Below are positions 1 through 8,542 of a stretch of 64,000 bases of DNA, one piece after another. This stretch comes from Beggiatoa alba B18LD (lineage in GTDB: Bacteria; Pseudomonadota; Gammaproteobacteria; Beggiatoales; Beggiatoaceae): contig NZ_JH600070.1 in NCBI RefSeq assembly GCF_000245015.1, forward strand, positions 2,899,511 through 2,963,510, given 5' to 3'. The translations under genes and the position numbers were made by a program. The notes beneath the pieces are model-generated. The model did not search any database, was not told the DNA's origin, and worked only from the letters and a program-made list of their open reading frames with translations. Within the stretch, counting starts at the first letter, position 1; every line of letters starts with the position of its first letter.

Positions 1-304
1 AGTGTGGCTGGTCGTCCTCTCAGACCAGCTACGGATCGTAGCCTTGGTAGGCTTTTACCCTACCAACTAGCTAATCCGACATGGGCTCATCTGTTAGCGT
101 AAGGCCCGAAGGTCCCCTACTTTCCCCCTTAGGGATTATGCGGTATTAGCCTAAGTTTCCCTAGGTTGTCCCCCACTATCAGGCAGATTCCCATGTATTA
201 CTCACCCGTCCGCCACTCGTCGGCTTAACCCGTTACCGTTCGACTTGCATGTGTTAAGCATGCCGCCAGCGTTCAATCTGAGCCATGATCAAACTCTTCA
301 GTTT
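1..304 (-). rRNA. rrs: 16S ribosomal RNA, 5' part (truncated by window edge)
   Basis: The reverse strand reads AAACTGAAGAGTTTGATC and then ATGGCTCAGATTGAACGC, the conserved 5' end of bacterial 16S rRNA, starting near position 304. Conserved helices of the first 300 bases follow, down to the window edge. The gene runs leftwards out of the window, so 23S and 5S are presumably further left. The gammaproteobacterial assignment comes from the protein genes; this fragment could place the genus by comparison. Confidence 0.97.
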
Positions 305-410
305 AAACTCATGTTCATTCGCAAGCTTGCTCTTTTGACAGAGTTCTTGCCTAAAATACTTCGTTTGACGAGTTTTTTGGCAAGTACCCACACAAATTAC
401 TTGATTCTAC

Positions 411-421
411 TTTTAAAGAGC
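411..421 (-). promoter_or_regulatory. rrn leader boxA antitermination element
   Basis: On the minus strand this reads GCTCTTTAAAA, close to the E. coli rrn boxA (TGCTCTTTAACA). It is followed about 15 nt later by GTGTGGGTACTTG, which matches the conserved GTGTGGGCACTCG of the E. coli leader. It sits about 107 nt upstream of the 16S 5' end, as expected for Nus-factor antitermination. Confidence 0.75.
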
Positions 422-522
422 TTTATCATTAAGACTATCGCGCCTTAACTGATTTGTCATATTGATTCGCTATCATGTTTACAACTTAACGTCGTTTACT
501 GCAGCGTTTCAAGAGAGACAAC

Positions 523-550
523 ATTATATACTGCTTTTTTATTCTGTCAA
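523..550 (-). promoter_or_regulatory. rRNA operon promoter, proximal (sigma-70)
   Basis: Minus strand: -35 TTGACA at 550-545, 16-bp spacer, -10 TATAAT at 528-523. Both hexamers are perfect consensus. It is the closest to the 16S gene of four tandem promoters that all use the same 16-bp spacing. Confidence 0.8.
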
Positions 551-632
551 GCTTTTTGTTTAACTTTTTTATCAGCTTCAAACTTTCGTTTGATACGGGT
601 TAAACAATCCTGCTTAACTTAAGAGAGCGCAT

Positions 633-660
633 ATTCTACATCTTTATTCGCCCTTGTCAA
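633..660 (-). promoter_or_regulatory. rRNA operon promoter, second (sigma-70)
   Basis: Minus strand: -35 TTGACA at 660-655, 16-bp spacer, -10 TAGAAT at 638-633, followed by a GC-rich stretch (ATGCGCTC) that resembles the stringent-control discriminator of rRNA promoters. Confidence 0.75.
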
Positions 661-725
661 CTACTTTTTTAATCTCGTTGACTTTACTTATTCGCCTTCG
701 GCTACTGCCGTTAGCAAGTCGCTCA

Positions 726-753
726 TTATATATCACACAAACAACTTGTCAAT
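726..753 (-). promoter_or_regulatory. rRNA operon promoter, third (sigma-70)
   Basis: Minus strand: -35 TTGACA at 753-748, 16-bp spacer, -10 TATAAT at 731-726, both perfect consensus. Part of the tandem series upstream of 16S. Confidence 0.78.
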
Positions 754-858
754 CCTTTTTTTCCATCCGCTTTAACTTTCTCGGTCTCGCTTCGTCTTCT
801 TACTCCGCTTAACCTCTTCACTTCCTAATTCTAACTTCTGTGCTTCGGAAAGACGCGC

Positions 859-886
859 ATTCTACTCGCATATCAGACATTGTCAA
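859..886 (-). promoter_or_regulatory. rRNA operon promoter, distal, inside the 3' end of fhcB
   Basis: Minus strand: -35 TTGACA at 886-881, 16-bp spacer, -10 TAGAAT at 864-859, then GCGCG as a discriminator-like run. The -35 hexamer is embedded in the last codons of fhcB (Val-Asp-Asn before the stop at 873-875), so this promoter starts inside the upstream gene. Confidence 0.72.
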
Positions 887-2138
887 CATTTTTTGCCATT
901 AATTTAGCACTCAATGTGTGTAGTATAGCTTCTGCTGTTGGTAACTCACTCTTTAAAATGCGTTTCAATGGTAAGGAGACAACCCCATCTGTTCGGAAAA
1001 GTTGTCCAGTATGATGAATGCCAGGTGTACTAATTGGTAGGAAAATAGTTGGCTCAAATGCAAGGGTTTGTGGATATGTGTTCGCAATTAAAATTGTAGG
1101 AGTCTGTGCAGCTTCCTTTGGTAGTTTTACATCGCTAAAACTCGATAACCATATAAGTGTATCAATCTCGCCTTGTTCGAGGAGTCGCAAAGTATCAAAT
1201 TGCCATACGTCATAGGTTACTTGTTCTTGTTTAAAGCCGATACGAAGTGGAAACCCTGTATGCCATGTTGTTACTTGTAGGGCAGAAACACCACCATGAC
1301 TTCCCCCTAATGGGAGGGCTGCAAAACGGGTGTTTTGGTTAAGTTCTTTAACCAGTTGATAAAGCGCATTAATCAGTAAATCAGTTTGTGTTGCAGGTAG
1401 CCCTGATGTTTGCCAAACAATAACGCCATATTGTGTAGCCGTCATTTGAGTCATTAAAGATTGATAGTCTGCAACAGGAATTCCTGCAATATGTGTTTGT
1501 TGTAATGTGTGTCCTGCAAGTAATGCTCTTAATCCATTAATAACTTCAGGGAGTTGTGATAATGGGATGTTGAATGATTTTTGTGCGTACTCAACAGGCG
1601 TTCCACCTAATTGTATAAGTGAGGGTTGTTTAGGTGCATTTGTAAATAAGGTTTCTTTACGTTGTGCACATCGTTCCCATAAACGTGGATAGTAGGTTGG
1701 AATACCATCGCCAATCCATAACATGAAGTCAGCACGATTACGAACTTCTGTTAATGTAGTCGTTAAATATCCGCTGTGTTGAATTGCTAAAGTACGGGCG
1801 GATTGTTTACTACTATCTTGGTGGTCAAGAATTCCGCCTGTTTGTTCAGCCAGTTGTAGCACTGCTCGAATACCTGCAACATCAGTACCTAAGCCTGCAT
1901 ATAAAGGCAATTTTGCTTTTGCTAATAATTCAACAGCCGCTATTGTAGCTTCTGCTTCGCTGACAATTTGCCCTTGGATGCGAGGCTTTACTTCTGTTTG
2001 ATATTGAAAGCCTTCTAAGCCTTGTTGACAGGCATGAGTGACTTTTTGAATTTGGTTATTTTCCTGATGTACTTGTAAATCATCGCATAACAAGGCGCAA
2101 AAGGGACATGTGACGTTTTCGTGTTGTGTTGCTAACAT
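873..2138 (-). CDS. fhcB: Formyltransferase/hydrolase complex subunit B (formylmethanofuran dehydrogenase subunit B-like)
   Basis: About 421 residues. The N-terminus carries the Cys cluster TCPFCALLCDD typical of FwdB/FhcB proteins, and the rest resembles the molybdopterin-oxidoreductase fold of that subunit. In methylotrophic bacteria FhcABCD turns formyl-tetrahydromethanopterin into formate through methanofuran; from memory, the bacterial B subunit is thought to have lost the active metal centre of the archaeal enzyme. I start at the ATG at 2138, which has GGAG nine bases upstream; longer starts overlap the kinase gene. fhcA, C and D are not adjacent. Genes for methanofuran synthesis (mfnD, mfnF) in the same window support the assignment. 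The 3' end contains the distal rRNA promoter. Confidence 0.85.
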   Translation of the reverse strand: MLATQHENVTCPFCALLCDDLQVHQENNQIQKVTHACQQGLEGFQYQTEVKPRIQGQIVSEAEATIAAVELLAKAKLPLYAGLGTDVAGIRAVLQLAEQTGGILDHQDSSKQSARTLAIQHSGYLTTTLTEVRNRADFMLWIGDGIPTYYPRLWERCAQRKETLFTNAPKQPSLIQLGGTPVEYAQKSFNIPLSQLPEVINGLRALLAGHTLQQTHIAGIPVADYQSLMTQMTATQYGVIVWQTSGLPATQTDLLINALYQLVKELNQNTRFAALPLGGSHGGVSALQVTTWHTGFPLRIGFKQEQVTYDVWQFDTLRLLEQGEIDTLIWLSSFSDVKLPKEAAQTPTILIANTYPQTLAFEPTIFLPISTPGIHHTGQLFRTDGVVSLPLKRILKSELPTAEAILHTLSAKLMAKNVDNV

Positions 2139-2166
2139 CGTAAGATTCTCCATCCTTATTGTTAAT

Positions 2167-4602
2167 TTATTCTTGAAATTGTGCAATTTGTTCTATGGTT
2201 TGTTCTGCACAAAGTTGTAATTGTTTTAATAATTCATTGAGGTCTTGAGGGTTTCCACGCTTTTCATTAAATTCGATAAGTTCACATAAATGTGCCAGCG
2301 ATTTAGCTCCGACAGTACTTGCCGAACCACGTAATTTATGTGCAATCTGGCTGACTGCTTCATTATTCTGTTGCGTGTATTGAACTAACATTTCTTTGCT
2401 GAGTTCTTCAGTTTGTTGCAAAAAAACATCGCGTAATCGCTCCCAACCGTTACCCATTGAGGTTTTCACCATACGTAAGGTTGCCATATCAACAACTTTA
2501 ATATCTGGTATAGGTGCAATCAGTGATAGATTTAATGGTGGTGTAGATGTAATAGTCAAATCTACTTTTTGGTGTGTTTGGATCATCTGCCTACCCCATT
2601 TTTCCAAAATGGCATATAAATCTTCCCATCTCATGGGTTTACTTAAATAATCATCCATACCCACAGCTAAACACTTTTCCCGATCTCCTTGTAATGCATT
2701 AGCGGTCATCGCAACAATACGTAACGGATTTGTTGTATGACTTCGCGTTTGACGAATCATTTGCGTTGTCATGAAACCATCCATTTCGGGCATCTGCACG
2801 TCCATTAAAATAAGATCATAGTGATTACGTTGCAATGTATTTAATACTTCTAAACCATTACCTGCGACATCTGCTTGATAACCCATATTATTTAACATAA
2901 TCAAAGCAAGTTGTTGATTAATTGGATTATCCTCTGCTAATAAAATTCTTAATGGGTAACGTTTAGCTAAATTTTTATCCGTAATTGAAGAGTTACGTTG
3001 AGCGACTTCTGGCGGGAGTTCGATATTGGCAAACAGATAATTAAAAATGTTGAGCAATGCTTGCGTCTTAAGTGGTTTTACTAGCCAAGCGGTAAATAAT
3101 GCTTGTATTTCAACGTTGACATCGGTTGGACTCATAGTGGTTATCATGATTAGGGGAATATCAGGTTGTAATGACCGAACTGTACGCGCAACATGAATAC
3201 CATTAATATCCATGATAAAGAAATCTAATATAATCAAATCATAATGTTGATGATTTTTTATATTTTCTAATACCTGCTCCCCTCGTGTCTCAATAGTAAC
3301 TTTACATCCCCATTGTTGTAACTGTCGACTTAATGTTTTTGTATAAACTGCTTTATTATCCATTAGTAAAATATTTTTACCTTGTAATTCTTGAGCAATA
3401 ATTGTTGTTCGATGCTCATCACATAACGTCTGTACTTTCTTAGTTTGAATTGTAAAAAAGAAACTAGAACCTTGTCCTGCTACGCTCTCAACCCAAATTT
3501 TGCCTGCTAATAACTCACACAAGCGTTTTGTAATTGCTAATCCTAATCCTGTACCGCCGTAATTTCGTGTTGTAGAACTATCTAATTGTGTAAAAGATTT
3601 AAATAGATAATTCATTTTATCCGTAGGTATTCCAATTCCTGTATCACGAATAATAAATTGTATTTCTATTGTTTCCTGACTTAATTCCTTTGCACTGACT
3701 TCAATAACGACACCGCCCTGACTGGTAAACTTCACCGCATTACCAATTAAATTCGTTAAAATTTGTCGAACTCGTGTTGCATCGCTTTCTATCCATTCAG
3801 GAACAGTCTTATCAAGATAAGAAATTAATTCTATTTTTTTATGATTAACCTGTTCTGCAAATAATTCTAAGGTTTCCTCCAAACACGTATAAAGAGAGAA
3901 TAGGTGTGACTCTAAAGTCATATTGCCCGACTCAATTTTAGAAAAATCCAAAATATCATTAATAATCGCAAGTAACGTTTCACCACTAACACGAATCGTA
4001 TTGACAAAAGCAAACTGTTCACGGGTTAAATGTGTTTCCAACAATAAACTCGTCATACCAATAACGCCATTCATTGGTGTACGAATTTCATGGCTCATCG
4101 TAGCTAAAAAATCAGCTTTCGCCTTTGCATTTAACTCAGCTAATTCCTTTGCCTGTTTTAACGCCTGATTGGTATCTTCTAACTCATTTACTTTATAACG
4201 CAACTGACTTTGTAACGACTGTAAGGCTAAATGGTTTTTAACACGGACTAAAACTTCTTCAACCTGAAAAGGCTTTGTAATGTAATCAACCCCCCCCACA
4301 TGAAAAGCCTCAACCTTATCATGTAATTCCCCTAATGCACTGATAAAAATGACAGGAATATGTTGTGTCTTAACATTCGCTTTTAACTGTTTACAGACCT
4401 CATAACCATTCATTTCAGGCATATTAATATCTAATAAAATCAAATCAGGTAACATCGCATCAATAGCCGCTAAGGCTTTCTTACCTGTAGAAACAGGGCG
4501 TACACGATAACCCTCAACATTTAACATTTGCGTTAAAACCTGCAAATTAGCTAAGGTATCGTCAACAATTAAAATACTATTTTGGTTTAAATATTCTTGC
4601 AT
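2167..4602 (-). CDS. Soluble hybrid sensor kinase: REC-HisKA-HATPase-REC-REC-HPt
   Basis: 811 residues and no membrane segment. Domains in order: receiver (about 8-125, phosphoacceptor D58 in [11 protein letters not shown]), a coiled linker, HisKA (H171 in [11 protein letters not shown]), HATPase with N box ([10 protein letters not shown]), DTGIGIP and GGTGLGL. A divergent second receiver (LIILDFF) and a canonical third receiver ([13 protein letters not shown]) follow, then a C-terminal HPt (HKLRGSAS). It is a complete intramolecular phosphorelay of the BarA/TorS kind, with an extra receiver at the front in place of a sensor. It lies 51 bp downstream of the membrane kinase gene and is probably cotranscribed, so the N-terminal receiver may take phosphate from that kinase. 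Its output partner cannot be seen. Confidence 0.88.
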   Translation of the reverse strand: MQEYLNQNSILIVDDTLANLQVLTQMLNVEGYRVRPVSTGKKALAAIDAMLPDLILLDINMPEMNGYEVCKQLKANVKTQHIPVIFISALGELHDKVEAFHVGGVDYITKPFQVEEVLVRVKNHLALQSLQSQLRYKVNELEDTNQALKQAKELAELNAKAKADFLATMSHEIRTPMNGVIGMTSLLLETHLTREQFAFVNTIRVSGETLLAIINDILDFSKIESGNMTLESHLFSLYTCLEETLELFAEQVNHKKIELISYLDKTVPEWIESDATRVRQILTNLIGNAVKFTSQGGVVIEVSAKELSQETIEIQFIIRDTGIGIPTDKMNYLFKSFTQLDSSTTRNYGGTGLGLAITKRLCELLAGKIWVESVAGQGSSFFFTIQTKKVQTLCDEHRTTIIAQELQGKNILLMDNKAVYTKTLSRQLQQWGCKVTIETRGEQVLENIKNHQHYDLIILDFFIMDINGIHVARTVRSLQPDIPLIMITTMSPTDVNVEIQALFTAWLVKPLKTQALLNIFNYLFANIELPPEVAQRNSSITDKNLAKRYPLRILLAEDNPINQQLALIMLNNMGYQADVAGNGLEVLNTLQRNHYDLILMDVQMPEMDGFMTTQMIRQTRSHTTNPLRIVAMTANALQGDREKCLAVGMDDYLSKPMRWEDLYAILEKWGRQMIQTHQKVDLTITSTPPLNLSLIAPIPDIKVVDMATLRMVKTSMGNGWERLRDVFLQQTEELSKEMLVQYTQQNNEAVSQIAHKLRGSASTVGAKSLAHLCELIEFNEKRGNPQDLNELLKQLQLCAEQTIEQIAQFQE

Positions 4603-4653
4603 AATTATAAGTTTTAGTTGCCGTTAGCTAATTAATAATAGATGCCTATATCC

Positions 4654-7236
4654 TTAAATCCTATTTAATAAAAATTCTATATAATCATAATCATAATTTT
4701 GAGCACACTGCTTTAATCTATTCGCTAAGACTGGCTGACTCTCTTTAATCTGCTCAATTAATAACAATAACTCATCCAAATTTGCAGCAAGGACAGCCTG
4801 TTTACAGGCAATTAACCATTCAGAAGAATTCTCCGCTAATAATGTTGTAAAAACTCCCTCTTCTGTATTTTGTGTATCGACTTCTATCGTACTACTTTCC
4901 GTCACAACTTTTTTAGTTTTATCAACAATATTGTCTCTACCCTGCATCTCTATGACATGACTATCATTCAACTCGATGGGTAAAGTGAAAGAAAAGGTTG
5001 AACCATAACCAATCCGACTTTCAACACTTAATTTTCCCCCCAACAGTTGCACAAATTGCTGGCTAATAAACAAACCTAAACGCATCCCCTCCTGCGCCTG
5101 CTTCTTCGCACTAGACTGAAACGCCGTAAATAAGGTTGGTAACACCTGCTCGGCAATCCCCATTCCTGTATCCATAACTTGAAAGTGTACTGTCGTTTCT
5201 TCTGTACCATCAATAGATAAAGTTACACAACCCTGTTGCGTAACTTTAATCGCATTATCTACTAATTTCATCAAAACCTGCCGTAACTTATCCCCATCAG
5301 TCTTAATAAAAACAGGGACATTCTGCAAACCAATCTGCAATACAATTCCTTTCTTTTTTGCGAGCGGTAAAAATAAATGTTTTACAACATTGCACAAGTG
5401 ATGCAAATCAACCTGATGCTTTTCCATCACAACTTTACCAGCCTCAATTTTTGCCATCTCCAATATATCGTTGATTAACTGCAATAAATGCTCGCCACTT
5501 TCCTTAATCAAGGATAAATTACTCGCTGTTTCTCGATTTAACTGATTGTCTAACAATAATAATTGAGAAAATCCCAAGATAGCATTTAATGGCGTGCGTA
5601 ATTCATGGCTCATACTGGCTAAAAACAAATTTCGCGCTCGATTGGCTAACTCTGCCTGCTCTTTTGCCTGTACTAACGCCTGCTCTACCAGTTTCTGCTG
5701 TGTAATATCCTGCACCGTCCCCATCAGCCATAACGTATTTCCACGCTCACCGACAATACACTGATTAAATGCTTGTAAATAACGCAAACTCCCATCTGTC
5801 CGTATAATTCTAAACTCCATAGACTGTGGTACTTTTTTTAATGCCAATTCAGCAAACATCGCCATAAAAGCCGCTCGGTCATCAGGATGAACCGCACGTT
5901 CTAATAAATCATGGCTAGGCTTTAAAAAAGACTCCAACAACATTGCATAATCTTCTGGTGCAACTAAACGCGCTAATAAAGCCTGTTGAAAATTATAAGA
6001 TTCAATCGGTAGCCCCAAAATCTGAAACATTTCATCAGACCAATATTCCAACCCTGTTGCAACCTCTTTTTCCCAATATCCCAACTGCGCGATTTTCTGC
6101 GCACTTAATAAACGTGTTTCACTTTGTCGTAATGCATTTTCAATATGACAGCGCACCGTTACATCTTGCACCGTTCCAAATAACTTAATAACCTGATTCG
6201 TCTCTACAGATTTAATTGGCTTAATAAATACATCATGATAAGCCATTCTGCCACTCGGTAATTTGACCTGTAAGGTTAAACGACGCGCCTCTTGTCGTTG
6301 AACCGCGAGATTTATTTCATTTTCAAATCGTTGATAACTTTCAGGTAAATAATAACGCATATTGCTTGCATAATCAGGTTCTCCCAATAACGGATCACGC
6401 TCAAACAAATTAAAAACCTGCTCAGACCACGCCAACTTATTATTTTTCAAATCAATTTCCCAATTACCAATTTGTGCAACAGCTTGAGACTCTAATAAAC
6501 GGGCTTGGCTTTGTTGCAATAAATTCTTTGCTGTTTGAAAAGCAACAAGATTACGAATCAACTGCCGACTAAATGGAAAAAACAATAACCACCCTAAAAT
6601 AGCAACTAACAAAATCACAAACACATCTAAGAAAAAACTGACATTACGAAAAAAACTAACATGCTCAATAGCTTCTTTTTCATACTGTGCAACAATTGCA
6701 TTCATCCCTGCTAAATACAATGATTCTCCTCGCAAGAGCTTGTCTAAAGCTACTTTAACCATAGGTGTACTAAACGCACTTTTTCCATCGGACGCAAGTG
6801 CATTTACAATCACATTAATTTGTGTCGCAAGCACAATATAATCAGGCTCTAACGCAACAAATAACGTTTTAATCGCGGCTGAACTATTGATTGTCAAGCC
6901 TAAAATCGTATAAGCCGTTTTTAATGAATAATGTGACATTTGCCAATGAGAAAAATCCGTTTTTAATATTGCCCATTCTTCCTGCCAAACATCATCATCC
7001 TCATGAATAGACAAGACAAAAATTGTTTTTATAATCCGCTGGCTATACATACGTTGCTTACCTGCTGTATTAATTACAACAGCATCTTTTGTTTGCAACG
7101 ATAAAAAAAACTGGATAATGCTCTGTTTTACGACTAACACGCCTAAAATAAAAATAAAAATGAAAAAATAGACATAACTTAAACGTTTAATATGACTAAC
7201 CCAACGACTTTGTTCATCTATATAACGATTTAACAT
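4654..7236 (-). CDS. Membrane sensor histidine kinase with PilJ/NarX-like sensor and two PAS domains
   Basis: 860 residues. Two membrane segments (about 20-47 and 200-222) bracket a periplasmic domain containing [12 protein letters not shown], the signature of the NarX/PilJ-type helical sensor. Two PAS/PAC units (about 250-370 and 375-520) follow, then HisKA (H544 in [13 protein letters not shown]) and HATPase ([17 protein letters not shown]). The G2 box reads EGMRLGL instead of GTGLGL, so ATP binding may be weakened. There is no receiver domain; a 60-residue helical tail ends the protein. It is the first gene of a two-gene unit with the hybrid kinase 51 bp downstream. The ligand is unknown; nitrate/nitrite is only a family precedent. 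Confidence 0.85.
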   Translation of the reverse strand: MLNRYIDEQSRWVSHIKRLSYVYFFIFIFILGVLVVKQSIIQFFLSLQTKDAVVINTAGKQRMYSQRIIKTIFVLSIHEDDDVWQEEWAILKTDFSHWQMSHYSLKTAYTILGLTINSSAAIKTLFVALEPDYIVLATQINVIVNALASDGKSAFSTPMVKVALDKLLRGESLYLAGMNAIVAQYEKEAIEHVSFFRNVSFFLDVFVILLVAILGWLLFFPFSRQLIRNLVAFQTAKNLLQQSQARLLESQAVAQIGNWEIDLKNNKLAWSEQVFNLFERDPLLGEPDYASNMRYYLPESYQRFENEINLAVQRQEARRLTLQVKLPSGRMAYHDVFIKPIKSVETNQVIKLFGTVQDVTVRCHIENALRQSETRLLSAQKIAQLGYWEKEVATGLEYWSDEMFQILGLPIESYNFQQALLARLVAPEDYAMLLESFLKPSHDLLERAVHPDDRAAFMAMFAELALKKVPQSMEFRIIRTDGSLRYLQAFNQCIVGERGNTLWLMGTVQDITQQKLVEQALVQAKEQAELANRARNLFLASMSHELRTPLNAILGFSQLLLLDNQLNRETASNLSLIKESGEHLLQLINDILEMAKIEAGKVVMEKHQVDLHHLCNVVKHLFLPLAKKKGIVLQIGLQNVPVFIKTDGDKLRQVLMKLVDNAIKVTQQGCVTLSIDGTEETTVHFQVMDTGMGIAEQVLPTLFTAFQSSAKKQAQEGMRLGLFISQQFVQLLGGKLSVESRIGYGSTFSFTLPIELNDSHVIEMQGRDNIVDKTKKVVTESSTIEVDTQNTEEGVFTTLLAENSSEWLIACKQAVLAANLDELLLLIEQIKESQPVLANRLKQCAQNYDYDYIEFLLNRI

Positions 7237-7350
7237 TAAAAATTTCTACCTATTTGCCACAACAGTGCCAAGAAAAACATCAACGTCTATTGCTTGACAC
7301 ATCAACAGATACTTTTAGAATTAAAGTTTATGATGACAGAATGACAAAAC

Positions 7351-7366
7351 AAGCTAACGTTAGCTT
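7351..7366. promoter_or_regulatory. Perfect 16-bp palindrome in divergent intergenic region
   Basis: AAGCTAACGTTAGCTT, fully self-complementary, lies between the divergent kinase gene and the small membrane protein gene, 57 bp upstream of the latter. It could be an operator; it is also followed by TTT. No family was recognised. Confidence 0.35.
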
Positions 7367-7422
7367 TTTAGATAATTTCTAAATTAAACCCTTTTCTTTG
7401 ACAACTACGGAGTATCCCCGTT

Positions 7423-7647
7423 ATGAAACCGTTTGTATCAACACTTGTTAGCCTATCCCAAATGTTTGCAAGTGCTGTGATGATTGTGGTTGGTACATTT
7501 GGTTTATACATCAACATGCACGATTACACGTTGTTAACGTTTAATATTTTATTTTTAATGCTTAGTATCTACTTGTTTTTAAGACCTTTACCAATAGACG
7601 ATTTAAGCAAAACGACAGAAAGAAGTTCAGGATTAAGAAAACGCTAA
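7423..7647 (+). CDS. Small membrane protein, unknown function
   Basis: 74 residues with two hydrophobic helices (about 8-30 and 37-56) and a charged C-terminus rich in Arg and Lys, so probably an inner-membrane protein with a cytoplasmic tail. A GGAG lies 10 nt upstream of the ATG, and a hairpin follows the gene. I do not recognise a family. The composition, start signal and following terminator make it a credible gene. Confidence 0.6.
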   Translation: MKPFVSTLVSLSQMFASAVMIVVGTFGLYINMHDYTLLTFNILFLMLSIYLFLRPLPIDDLSKTTERSSGLRKR

Positions 7648-7681
7648 TTTCCAGAGAATTGATGATTGCAGTGTAAGAAAT

Positions 7682-7710
7682 AACTGATTGATTTTAAAAA
7701 TCAATCAGTT
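7682..7710. terminator. Bidirectional hairpin terminator between convergent genes
   Basis: AACTGATTGATTTT and AAAATCAATCAGTT form a 14-bp inverted repeat around a single base, between the 3' end of the small membrane protein gene (+) and thyA (-). Its A/T edges provide U tracts in both directions. Confidence 0.7.
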
Positions 7711-7726
7711 ATAAAATTAAAATCCC

Positions 7727-8506
7727 CTAAACTGCAACAGGGGCTTTAATATGTGGATGCGCCTGATAATTTAAGATAGAAAAATCTTCAAACGCATAAT
7801 TGAAAATACTGGCGGGTTTACGCACAATTTCTAATGTTGGTAATGCATAAGGGGTTCTTTCTAACTGCATTTTTACCTGTTCAATATGATTCAGATAAAT
7901 ATGTGCATCGCCTAACGTCACAACCAATTCTGACGCGACTAAATCACATTGTTGCGCAATCATTTCTGCTAACAACGCATAAGAGGCAATGTTAAACGGC
8001 AAACCGATAAACGTATCACTACTGCGCATATACAACAATAACGATAATTTTCCTTCTGCAACATAACATTGAAATAAAAGATGGCAAGGTGGTAACGCCA
8101 TCAACGCCAATTCAGGCGGATTCCATGCACTGACAATATGTCGTCGAGAATCAGGATTTTGCTTAATACCTGCAACCAATTGCTCAATCTGATTCACCCC
8201 GCCGAAATTGACCCATTGTTTACCATAGATAAACCCTAAGTCACCATCGGGCTTTGCCCACGCATCCCAAATATGCACCTCATTTTCCTGCAAATAGCGC
8301 ACATTTGTTTCACCGCGCAAAAACCACAGCAACTCATAAATAATGCTGCGTAAATGCAATTTTTTCGTTGTAACTAAAGGAAAACTCTTTGTTAAATCAA
8401 AGCGCAATTGTCGACCAAATACAGAACGTGTTCCCGTGCCTGTTCTATCCGTCTTTGTTACGCCATGCTCAAGAATATCTTGCAGTAAATCTAAATAGTT
8501 TTGCAT
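7727..8506 (-). CDS. thyA: Thymidylate synthase
   Basis: 259 residues, close to the usual 264. It methylates dUMP to dTMP with 5,10-methylene-tetrahydrofolate in the cytoplasm. The active-site segment [11 protein letters not shown] with the catalytic Cys, the N-terminal TGTRSVFG phosphate-binding loop and the C-terminal APVAV are present. The gene lies 36 bp downstream of the M16C protease gene on the same strand and faces a shared terminator. Confidence 0.97.
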   Translation of the reverse strand: MQNYLDLLQDILEHGVTKTDRTGTGTRSVFGRQLRFDLTKSFPLVTTKKLHLRSIIYELLWFLRGETNVRYLQENEVHIWDAWAKPDGDLGFIYGKQWVNFGGVNQIEQLVAGIKQNPDSRRHIVSAWNPPELALMALPPCHLLFQCYVAEGKLSLLLYMRSSDTFIGLPFNIASYALLAEMIAQQCDLVASELVVTLGDAHIYLNHIEQVKMQLERTPYALPTLEIVRKPASIFNYAFEDFSILNYQAHPHIKAPVAV

Positions 8507-8542
8507 GAAAAATATCTATTAAAACAGATGGTTTACAAAATA

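Noticed and set aside
245-448. Plus-strand frame over the start of the window
   Set aside because: It is antisense to the 16S rRNA 5' end and its leader.
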